Shown here piece after piece: positions 23,001 to 35,000 of a stretch of 64,000 nt of DNA. This DNA is from Gordionus sp. m RMFG-2023 (taxonomy: Eukaryota; Nematomorpha; Gordioida; Chordodea; Parachordodidae): the NCBI RefSeq assembly GCF_954871325.1, contig NC_088775.1:74067561-74131560 (forward strand). The letters run 5' to 3'. The notes below the pieces were generated by a model that was not told the origin of the DNA, made no database searches, and saw only the letters and a program-made list of their open reading frames with translations. Position 1 is the first letter of the stretch, and each line of letters starts with the position of its first letter. The position numbers were made by a program, and so were the translations under genes.

Positions 23001-26000
23001 TTGTTACTGTTGATATGCTAGAACCAGGGATGCGAACCAGGCAAAATTTTTGCCCGGGTTTTAAGTTAAAAAATAGGTGGGCTCGGTTCGGGGAAATATT
23101 TTTAAACCCGGGTTTGTTTCCGGTTGGTTTAAGAATTTTTGAATTGATAAAAAAAATTCTATATTTAAATCATAATTAAAAAACTAGACATAAATTTGGT
23201 ATAAAAAATAAATTTTTTATTTTATTTATAGGCAAGATATAGTTAAAAATACAAAGCATAGTCATGTATTAATTTTAAAAATTTTATTTAGACTTATTAG
23301 CATAATATCTTCTAAAAGTTCACTCATCCGCGATCTATGTGGTGAACGAATTAATTTTCAATGTGAAAAGATATTTCAAAGCTAAATACTATATTAAATA
23401 TATTTGTGAAAATATGATAAATTAACTTGGGTTGCAGGAACAGCAAATAAGATTTTGGATAAATATATAAATCAGGGTGATCCAGCTTAGCAGACTCCCA
23501 AAAATGTAAAATATTTTCCTTCTTATCTAATCTTTTAAAATCACTAAATCAGGTAATTATATTTCCAATACTTTTCTCTACAATCGTTGGCCCTCTTTTA
23601 AGTATTTTATCCTTCCTTTCTTTAAGTTTTTACCAATTTTTCTAGATCATCTTCTTATTCAATAACTTCATCCGGAACTAATATCATCAGATAAAATCGA
23701 CATTATTATGCTTTTAATCCGACTCCATAAATTGACAAGATGCCATTTGGCACAAATCTTATCATCATCACTAAGTAATACCTGTAATATTCAAAGATTT
23801 ATACTGTTTATATTTAAATAAATGGTAATTCCATAAAATAATAATTTTGATATAGATCTAAAATAATTAATTTACTAAGCTTTTAATTAACCTTGTAACT
23901 TGGGTCCAGGTATATGTCATCTAAGAGAATTTCATTCTTTATAAACCTTTCTTCACTGTTCTTAAGGCAAGATTATAGTAATTGAGAAAAATGGTTTCAA
24001 ATTTTTTATAGTTCAATGCAGCTTCTGCATAATAATGTCAGTGTTAACTGTTCAAAAATTGGTTGCGATTTTTAGTGGTTTTAAAATTTCAACAATCGTA
24101 ATTATCTCTTTCCAATCTTCATTCAATAAATAATCAGATTGCTCTGAAAAGAAATCTTCGATTTTGGGGTTGAGTAAAATCAGCCTTTCTAACATATCAT
24201 GCTTTGAATGCCATCGGTGACAATCTAACAAGGCTTAGGGAGTTTCATATTTTTCTATAACTTTTGATGAGATATTACATCTCGAAGTGCAAGTTGTAGT
24301 GTAACAGCTGTACAACGCACACTATAAATCGGATAGGATAAAATAGTTGATAAAAAAGTATTCTGTATATCATCGATATAATATTTTATACATACACATC
24401 CATATTTTCTTCATCTGCTGATTCACTCCTTATATTATAATTAATTTCAGACTTTAAGAGCTTTATATGATAAAATTTGAACCAATATCAGAAGTAATTG
24501 TGTATATTTGTTCAATATTAATTTTAAATTTTTGTAAAGTTTTTAGTATACTCTCTTTTATATATTCTCCTGTACTTCTTTCAGCTCTACAATTTCAAGA
24601 ATTCTCAAAATTATAATGGATTTGATATAAATTGAATATTTACATCAAGAATTGACCTATCTAGTCGCCGAACTGCATCAACTTTAAAATTTTTTAGTTT
24701 TCCTTCTACCTCTATTGAAATTTTACCTCTAATAGATTGCTCTGTTCTATTAATAGTTTGGGATAAATTCTCTTTGTTAATAACTAAATTGAGCCCAGAT
24801 AAATATGATTCTTTGAAATCCAGAATCTTCAATAATTGATAGAGGTCGACATTTACAATAACACTTTCTATGATAGAACTCATCAAATCATTGTTTAATT
24901 TATATTTATAGATTTTTTTGGAAAAAGGTTTCTATATTAATTTTGGGTTTTTTGCAAATAAAACTTTCTGATATTTTGTATTTTCATTCAAATAATTTAG
25001 ATATTTATTGTTTTGATTTTTGTCCAGATGTCTTTCTAAATTTGACAAATGATTACTACCAGACACTTTTGATTTGAAATATGAGCACACTGATTTATTT
25101 TCTATTGTATCTAGAGTAAAATACTTTTTAAATATGATTTTATTTTAATCTTAAATCAATATAATAAAATGATGAATTGAGGAATATTTATTAAACTTTC
25201 AAATAAAAGAGTTAGGCCTTCCAGACAGAACGTTTTTTCAAAGCGATTTTTGGGTAATGTTACATGCAATCAATTTTTTATTAAAAAAAAGAAGTTAAGT
25301 CGTTGAATTAATTTTTTCTATACAATATATTATTTTTTAAAGAAATTAATCCAGATCACCATTTTTTTAATCGTATATAGAAAACAAATTGGTTTGATTT
25401 TAATAACGATTAAATATCGTTTTGAAATGTGAAATATTTTTTAAAGAAATTAATCTAGATCACCATTTTTTTAATCGTAAATAGAAAACAAATTGGTTTG
25501 ATTTTAATAACGATTAAATATCGTTTTGAAATGTGACACCGGATTATTTTTCTTAAAATATTATTTTATATAAAAAATTTTAATTAGACAAGTTAGTATC
25601 ATTTATTTGGAATTAAAAAAAAATTGCTGGTAACATTAACCAAAAACCGCTTGGAAAAAACGTTTTGTCTGGAAATAGCCTTAAGAAGAATAAATTTTTT
25701 AAATAACAGTCATTTCATGGAATTAAAAAACAGTATATAAATTTAATTTCATTTATAATATGCACTTCATTTATATATGGTAAAAATTAATCTGAACAAA
25801 AAATAAATGATTAGCATATATAAATTATAAAATGATTTTACCAAGTTTGTAAAAACTGCCCTACATCTTTGTTGAACAATCTTTAAGTTAGATTTTGAGA
25901 ATTCTTTAAATTAACAATATACAATATACAAATTTTTACTTTGACTTGTTCACTTTCATTTTCCTCTAATTAATAATTTTTGAGAATAAGTTAAAAATTA

Positions 26001-29000
26001 AAAATAATTGGCATAAATGAATTTGATCGTTTAAAATTTATTAACACTCCAATAGGAATCTTTGATAATAAATTTAAAAAATTTTAAAAATGGCTTAAAT
26101 GAATTAAGTTGTTTAAAATTTATTAACACTTCATTTAATTGGTGGTTTGAAAATATCTCTCCACTTTATGTTATTCATACAATCTCTTTTATCTAATTTA
26201 TACTTCTTTATATTGACTCTAACTTTATGGCCCCATTTAAGTTTTGGCCTTCCTATTTTACGTTTGCCCATCACTTCCAAACTCTCAACCTTATTTCCTA
26301 TGTAGTTCATAGGCCTTCTCATTGTGTGCCCATACCACCTAAGTCTGTTTATCATTAACTTAGTCTTAATGGGTACTACCTAAACTACTTAGTATTCTTG
26401 TACTGCGCACTTTACCCTTTCTTGTTACTTCAGCAATCATCCTCAGCATTCTCATCTCCATAGTTTGTAGACTTCTCTCGTCTTATTCCTTGGTTGGCCA
26501 TGTTTCCGAACTATATAGAATAGTTGGTTGTACTATGGAACTGTAAATTTTTCCCTTTATTTTGTATGGAATTCTTTTGTCAAATTGCACTCCAGATAAA
26601 GATCTCCACTTTAACCACCCTTGATTAATTTTACTCTTTATCTCTTTTTCTATCGTGCCTTTTGTTTGTATAGTGGAGTCCAAATATTTGCAGCTTTCAA
26701 TTGCCGATATCTGCCATTCATTTATATCAATACTCTCTGTTTCATCTTCTATCACCATATATTCCGTCTTTTCTATATTTACTTTTAGTCCGTGCTTTTC
26801 TAGGATATTTATCCAACTCACTAATCTTTCTTTCATTTCATCCTTGAATTCGGCAAGTATCACAATATCATCTGCAAATATAATATTCAACGGAATTGTT
26901 TGAGGTATAAACTGTGCTAATATATCTATTACTGTAATGAAGAGAAGTGGGCTGAGAGCCGACCCTTGATGAACTCCTTCGGCTATTGTGAAGCCTGTTG
27001 AAGTACCGGTTGTGCTACGGACCATTGTTATATGGCACATATACATATTCTGTATTATTCTTATATATTTTCGGGAACCTTTTTGTGGCGTAGCGCCCAC
27101 CAGATATGTTTTCTTGGGATTCTATCGAAGGCCTTTTCTAGATCGAGAAAGACCATGTGTAGCTTTTTGTTCTTTTCCCTGTATTTTTCACTCTGCCTAA
27201 TTGCTTGGATGGCATCAGTTGTTGATCTTCTAGGCATAAAGCCAAACTGAGTCTCTCCTATTTCGATTATGTCTCTTAATCTTTTTTTCTATTATTTTTT
27301 CGTATAGTTTTAGACAGTGTGACATTAGTTTTATGCCCCTGTAATTTTGACAATTGTGTGGGTCCCCTTTATTCTTGAAGATAGGAACTAGATAGCTCTG
27401 CCTCCATTTTTGAGGAACCTCTTCATTTTCAAGTATTTTATTGTATAGACTTGTGAGGAAATGTATTCCATCATCTCCTAGTGCTTAAAGGCTTTCTATT
27501 GGAATATCATCTGGAACCCTAGCTTTGTTGTTTTTCATATGCTTGAGGCAGGCGCGTACGCAGAGGGGGGGGCAGAGGGAAAAATCCCCCTCCCCCCCAA
27601 AGCCTAAAAATGCAGATGCCGGATTATATTTTTCAAAAATATTATTGTTAATATCTAATATATATAATCTCCATAATCAAAACATGATCGTTTTTGTATC
27701 TTCCTAATGTATTTATTTAAGACTATATAGTGTAATGTTATTTTTTTGCTCACTACGAGAGTCGAACCACAAACCTCCCGTTTCAAAGGCGTATGTTTTA
27801 AGCATGCACCAACTTGAATATAATTAAATTTAAAAGATTAATTATATATATTAATTAATAGCTGATATTTTTAAAATTTTGCCGTTTATTACCATACTAG
27901 CTGACGAGGTTGAAGGGTAATTATTTAGTTTGTGTGTATGGTATTAAATATACTTTATTAATAAATTTTATATAAATATTAAAATTTAGGAGAAAAAGAG
28001 GTAAAATTGTTGCAATGTATACCGTGAGCATGTATTAGAAATATCAAAATTTAAATTTGTGATGGAAATCATTAAATTTTATTCTAAATATAAAATTAAA
28101 TTTAAGACATTATTATTAAATTACAATAGAAATAAATGGCAAAATTTTGGGAAAGTTGCATGGGACGTCGTTTTTTGGTCAGGCCTAGCTGTGCCTGCAA
28201 AACAAAATTTTCAGACTAATGTCTAGCCCATATTTAAAATACAAAAATTTTAAAGCATCTCTATTTTCAATTTTACCCAATGTGATTTCTATCACAAATT
28301 TAAATTTTGATATTTCTAATACTCTTAATGCTCACGGGTTACATTGTAACAATTTTATCTCTTTTTCTCCTAAATTTTAATATAAAGCATATTTAGTACC
28401 ATATACACAAACATACTAATTACCTCTCAACCTCATCATTCTTGACGGGTTATTAGCTAGATAATTTATATTTGTTAATATTTATTCCTATCTCATATAT
28501 ATTTAATTACATTTATTTATCACATTCATCTACTAAGTTATTTTATCAATCAATTTCGATTTCAAGTTTTCCTTAGCGTAATATTTACCTATTATTTTCA
28601 AATATTAGTGGCGTAATATTATCTAAACTTCTAGTCAAATAATAATTATCTCTGAAACTCAACAGCGAGAAAAAAATTGCAAGCTTGTCCAACGAGATTG
28701 AGTCGCCGCCATCAAGCAGTAACAGCTTTTATGGAGTTAGAAGGGCCGATTATTAATTCTATTACTGAAATATCATAATGGTTTGAAAGAAATATTTCCT
28801 CAGAAGCAAGAAAATTATTGGATTCAATACTTATTTCAAATTTTTTTTTCTCATTAGAATGTATTATTTAATTATACAACTATTTTATGTAATACTTTTC
28901 AAAAACATGACATTGACTTGATTAAGAAGATGAGAATAGCGGAGAACATTTTATTAGAACTCAAGAAAATTAGAGCTAATGTTGATGAAGAATTCCATAT

Positions 29001-32000
29001 TTTATATATTATTGTTAAGTCAAAGGCAAAGCTATACATGTTTAATATTTGTCCCCCTTGAGCAAGCAAGCTCATCGTCAAAACATTAATATAGGATCAG
29101 TAGAAGAATTATAAAACAAATGTCCCAACTCTTAGATACATTTATAACCCAAATAAATGAATGGTTTTTAATTCAACATGCAGCACTTACCAATCTGCAG
29201 AACTTCTACAAAAGCCTTCGACCTTTTTCAGATGGTGATAGAAAAAAAAATATATTTATTAAATTTTTATCATGAAGATGTTAAAGTATCTTATGATGCC
29301 TTATTAGCTGAATAACTATGATTAAAAGATTAACTATTATGGTTGATATAGTCCAAAAAATGCTATGGTTGCTTTGCATTATATCAAACACATTTTAGAT
29401 TATATTCCCAATGTATTAAAATGGTTATAAATATATTAGCAACTCTTCCCATTAGTAAACTGATGAGAGAACATTCTCTTTTTACGAAGAATAACAGAGC
29501 CCTGCAGAGGTACCAGCAGGGCACGGCCCGGATCTTTTTTTCAAAATTTTTTTCGGCCCTGCCCGGGGTTTTTTTAAAATAAAATTTCAGGCCCGGCCCG
29601 GCTTTTTTGAATTCAGGCCCGGTCCAAAAGGATGAGATAATTGTAAGCTCAAAACATACAAAATACAATTATTCCTAAGAAACTTTTTGTTATATAATTT
29701 TTTTATAATTCACATTTATTTTAAATTGTGTATTATATTAGTCCTAATAAATTTGGGCTAAATGATAATTCTTAAAAATTTTTATTACCCCCCCCCCCCC
29801 CCTCAGACCAAATTCCTGCGTACGCGCCTGGCTTGAGGCATATGATTATCTCTTGTTTTATTGGTTGTATAAGGTTTTGACATGGGGAGTGTTCATCTAA
29901 ATGTAGTTTGTGGGGATTAAAGTTGAGAAGCTCCTGAAAATATTTTTCCATCTATTCATTATTTCTTTTTCCTTTATTATCAATTTCCCACCTTTGTTCT
30001 TGATTACTTTCGGAGCTCCGTTTATATCCCTAGAATGCTTTTCTCGCTGTTTGGCTAATCTGTATATTTTATTTTGCCCTTCTTTGGTATATAGTTCTTC
30101 ATACATGTCATCGTATGCCATAGATTTGGTCCTAGCCACCGCCTTTGTAGCTATTCTCTTGGATTTTTTGTATTTTGTCTTGTCATCTGGGTTTTTGGAT
30201 TTGTACCATATTTTATAAAGGGCTTTTTTCCCCTGTATAGTGGTTTATACCTCTTCATTCCACCACCATAGTTCTTTGTATGATTTGTTGCCTTCCCTTG
30301 TCAAGCCTAGTGTCGATTTGGCAGTGTCTATTAATCTGGATGAAAGGTCTGTCCACATTTTTTCACTGACTTGTGAGGAGTTTCTGTCAAAAGGGCTTTT
30401 TCGAGGCTAAAATTTACGTTATCGCCACAACAAATAAATATGAATTCACTTATATTAGAAAATATATTTCTTATACTTTCAAATAACATATTTAGAAATG
30501 AGTTATGATTATATATATTTTTATATTATATTCATAGATACTTATAATAAAAATAAATTAATTTCATATATTGTATAAATAATCAATATTATTAACTTAA
30601 GTGATGGCAAAAATTTTAATAAATAATATTTAATATTAAAATCATTATACGATGATGTTGCTTCAATAAAAATAATTTATAAAAAAATTTCTAATCGTTA
30701 TGAACCTTTACAATTAACTGAACCGAACCTAAACTTTATAAATTTTTTCTTAAGCCGTAACCTAACCGTAACCATTATAATTTTTTACATACTGAACCGT
30801 AATCAAACTGAGCTGTTTTAATAAAGGTTCAGGTCCCTGATTTTAGACGAGTAAAAAAGCTGCAAATTAGTTTAACCATAAAACTATTACTTCAGCTAAG
30901 TTTTTAAAGAAAACTAAAGCTTAACTTTGAAAATAAAAATTAATAAATTAGCTCGTGTCACATGCTTAACGGGATTTTTCCGGCACAGCCCCATAATCAA
31001 ACTTGTTATTTTTTCAATTTAGTGCATGTTAAAATATTATTGTTTGCCAAAATATTTATATTTTTTGTTGATTGTAGAATTACTTGTTTGAATGACAAAT
31101 GGATTGAGTCCTACTAAAATTAATTAATTTTCTTTTAAAAGAGGAACAATTGATCTTATTCGGAAGGATGATAAAATTATATGGTCTATCGATAAGAAAG
31201 ACATATTCGATATCAGACAATCGTACAACTTTCTGACCACAATATATTGGCTCAAGTCCGAATTTGAAATCAGCATTTATGCTGATAGCAATGTAAAAAT
31301 AATCTCTCAATTTTTCAAAAAATAATTTAATTAGTTTAGTTAAAAATGTATAAATATTTTGCAATTTAAGAATATTCGGCATATACATATAATATAAAAA
31401 TCACCTTTTCATCAAATTTTAGATAAGACTCTTAACCAAAAGCGACATTAAGCTTAACCGGAGGGTGGCATTTTGTCGGTTGGTCGTCGAAGAAGACGTT
31501 TTCACCGAATGTATGTACCCAAGCCAAATACCTAAGCTGGTAAGCTATTACTGTTAATATCTTCGTGTTAATTAGAAACTAATTGATGTAAATTTCTAAA
31601 TTAAACTTCTAATTATATATAGATTTTGTTAATTTTATATCTAACTATAACCATTTCTTATAAAAAAGTGTCTTATTTAATACCTTCATTTATGAAAAAA
31701 TAGTGTGTTATTGTTATCATTAGGATGTCGAATCATTATACATATAACAGTCCAGTTATTTTTCGGTTCTTAGTTTAAAATTTTTTAACGGTGTTCCGGT
31801 TATTTTTGAACATATTGATTCATCTGTTTAAAAAGTTATATCGGGCTATTTTAGATTCCTCTGGTAAGTTTTAATCTTAAATCGAATGAAAATATTTTGT
31901 AAAACTTTTAAAAATAAAAAACCAAATAAAAATTAAAGAAAATAAGTTAAATTTTTTACTTATAAAAACTTTGTACCTATTATTATATGGTTAGGACTTT

Positions 32001-35000
32001 TGTTGCGAATAATATATTTATTATTTTACTAATATATTATTTTGACTTTTCGACAAAAAAATATATTTCAATAAATTTGTTTAAGGAAAACATTATTTTT
32101 TCCTTATTTTAATTTTATTATTCTAATTTTTAATTACTTTACTTTAAAAATACTATATATGTTGTATTCCATATCAAATCAACTGAAACCCTCTTCGATT
32201 TTTTTTAAAATTTGCATGATGGTAGTATATACACTAACTAGCAATAATATAAAATTTTAATTCTCAACTCAGCTTACTTCATGAGATATGGCCATCTTTA
32301 GAAACGCGAAAAGTTCAAAATACACCATATTTAATTTTAAATATCTCAAAAAGTAATTAAGCTAAAGGTATAGTTTAAACTTTATTAAATAACTCTAGAA
32401 TAGCTCTTTAATATGATATAAAATTTATTATATTAAAAATAATTTTATTACCAAAAACCGGAAATAGAAAACCGGAAATGGTTATAAAATAAAAATTGCC
32501 CTTTTTTTTCTTTCAAAATTTTTTAACAAATAGACATTATATATCTTAATATTTGTACAAAATCCTAGATTGGGACCATTACTGGGCCAATAGTTATTAC
32601 GCTTTAAATATAAATAGTATGGCTTAAATTCTATATTATACGAAATGAGTAATTATTTTTTTAACTAAAGTGATAATATTTGTGAATAATAGTATTAAAA
32701 CTGAAATCCGAACCCCATCTTAAGATTTATATTTGCCCCCCATCCCCAAAAAAAAAATTCTTCTTAAATTCGAGATTTTTGACCTGGCAATTCTATGAGT
32801 GAATTATATAGATTATTTTCTTTGCCGGATAAAAAATTATCTTTGTGATCGTCAGAAATATATTTTCATAAAGATTATTTTCTACTTATAATTAATTATC
32901 AAATAAAATAATTATCATAAAAATCAAATTCAATTCCAACAGCAATAGCCGTCATTTATATTGATTAATTTTATAAAGCCATTTTTCTAAGAAAATTAAA
33001 TTATCGGTATTCATTATCCAATTTATTTTTAATCTAAAATAATTATATAAAATTAATAGCTATCTTTTATTCCTTACCAAAAAAATTTAAATGTCTAGAA
33101 AAGATATTTCTATTCCAGTAAAGTGCTGTAATACCTTTAGAATAAAATCTCATTCAGTACGTTACGATCTTAGAAATGTTTTACAATGGATGATAGAAGT
33201 GATTGAAAGAAACTATATATCTATAACTAGCTATGTATAAGTTTAAAAAAAATAACAGAGTACACACCTTCAAAACTTTTAAAGAGATTAATACAATTTA
33301 AAAAAACCGGGTCAAACAGATTCATGCCTATTTATCGCGGTTCGGTTCTTTCCTTTTGAGATTTAAAAAATTTTTTTTTTATTATATTCTATCAAATAAA
33401 GTTATATGAAAATTAACATATCAAATATAAAATAAAATAAAACCTTATTCTATAAAAACGGAGGTGGGACTACAAGTTCCCAAAAAACATGAATAATTAT
33501 ATTTTAAAATAGCAATTTGTAGATTTTGTTTTAAAAAATAATATTCTTTAGGTTTTGATGTAAGGAATCTTATCTTGTGGCCTATATTTTTTAAAAATTT
33601 TTAAGTTCCGCTTGACATATGTCCAAGGAAAGAGAACGATTGGTATAAAAAATAATTTGTTAATTTGGAATATTTAATTATTTTTTTCTCTCTCTGCTTT
33701 CACAACCGGATTAGAATTTAAATTTTTTGGTAAAGAAGATACGTATATGAAGTCCAAAATTAAGGATTTTCCTAAAGACCAAGGCACGGAAGTTAAGCCA
33801 TCTGGTCTTAGGCCATCATCTAATGATAAATTAGTAGGCTCCAGGATGTTTGTTATTCGGGCCCTGGTAAGAGAACGGCTAATAGCTAAATTAATTGCTG
33901 CATGTCTTGCATGTCTGCCTTGACTATATAAACAATTTAGACCATGTCTCCCTTTGAAGTCAACTAATATTTTACATTTGATGCATGTATGTGGTTGAAC
34001 TATGTTATATCCAATTCGAAGGCCTATAACTCTTAATTGTTCATCTGATAAGAGGTTACCTAGGTTACGACTTGGTAATGCTTCCAACCATTCATAATGT
34101 AATGTATTTAAATAAATTGATTTTTTATATTCGCTAGTACAGTCAGCATTTTGTAATAGTTAAATATACTCCAAAGGGGGGTTTGATGAGATTATTAAAA
34201 AATTTTTTTTAAAGATTTTATAATTAGTATTAAACTTTCATCCATCCCTAAATAGATGTTTTTTTTGTTATGATGTATACCACCATTCCTTGGCTTTTTA
34301 TATCAAAAATGCAGTCCATCATATTATAAAATTAACTAACTTTTCTATTTTATAGTTAAGCTTAAAATTTTAATTAAATTTTAATTTTTTAAAATTTAAT
34401 TTCTCTACTTAACTAGCAAAAATTGGAATCTACCTTTCTTCATTATGCACTTTCTTTTTATTTAATGATTTGTTACCAATAATGGAAAATCAAATTTTGA
34501 ATCATAGTAGTTCATCAATCAGTGATATACAACTTCTAGAAACTATTTTATAATCTCAAACCTTCAAAAATATGCCCACAATGCCTTAAACATGTGATTT
34601 TCCTTGGTTTTAATTGACACTAAATTTGTTAAAACATAAGAGAAGACATAAATATATCATTCTATAATAATATCATGTTAAAGTATATATACTTAAGAAA
34701 ATATTTTTGTCCCATATGCAATCAATCCACAAATATAGCCAAATCAGGAAGTTTCAAATTCATGGACATCCATCCTCTATCATAACACCTAGATCTTCCT
34801 CCATTTAGTCTATAAAATCTAATAAGCCCTCCTTCCTCAATTGCTGCTACTGAACCTCCAACTCAACATACACCTAATCTACAGTCATGGGCCAATAAAT
34901 TTTTATCACTACCCAACTATCACACCATATCATATATACCTTGAGGAGCACATGATTCATTTGCGAAATCCTTCAATAAATTAATCCATTTAACTGTAAA

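Larger units (their letters stand above)
23025..26130 (-). mobile_element. hAT element, decayed, right end lost
   Basis: The end at 23025 reads CAGGGATGCGAACC. The internal sequence matches the short hAT copy at 36750-37506 on both sides of its deletion: 23160-23290 inverted equals the right part of that copy, and 25880-26125 inverted equals its middle. The transposase gene runs on the minus strand. At about 26130 the element stops abruptly against the 3' end of a LINE, so its other terminus is displaced or lost. A Harbinger-like MITE sits inside at 25215-25680. Confidence 0.8.
27549..29830 (+). mobile_element. hAT element inserted in the LINE
   Basis: The termini CAGGCGCGTACGCA (27549) and TGCGTACGCGCCTG (ending 29830) are perfect inverted repeats. 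GCTTGAGG flanks both sides exactly (27541-27548 and 29831-29838), a clean 8-bp duplication made of LINE sequence. Near both ends lie long G or C runs (GGGGGGGG at 27565, C14 at about 29789). The 2.28-kb body holds transposase remnants on the plus strand, a foldback insertion and a GGCCCGG-rich fragment. Confidence 0.95.
26131..30420 (-). mobile_element. LINE (RTE-like), 5'-truncated, split by a hAT
   Basis: Minus-strand LINE sequence covers 30420-29831 and 27548-26131. The part between is a hAT insertion listed separately. In order it shows a connector (LWWWNEEV, KKALYKIWYKSKNPDDK, KAVARTKSMAYDDMYEELY, KIYRLAKQRE), then the reverse transcriptase and a C-terminal arm. The 3' end abuts the hAT element 23025-26130 at 26131. 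The 5' endonuclease part is missing. It is classed as RTE-like by the wording of the RT blocks, from memory of the family. Confidence 0.85.

Noticed and set aside
26655-27250. Plus-strand frames of 70-82 residues
   Set aside because: They are opposite-strand shadows of the LINE reverse transcriptase.
29897-30218. Plus-strand 102-residue hydrophobic frame
   Set aside because: It is opposite the LINE connector region, which has clear homology on the minus strand.
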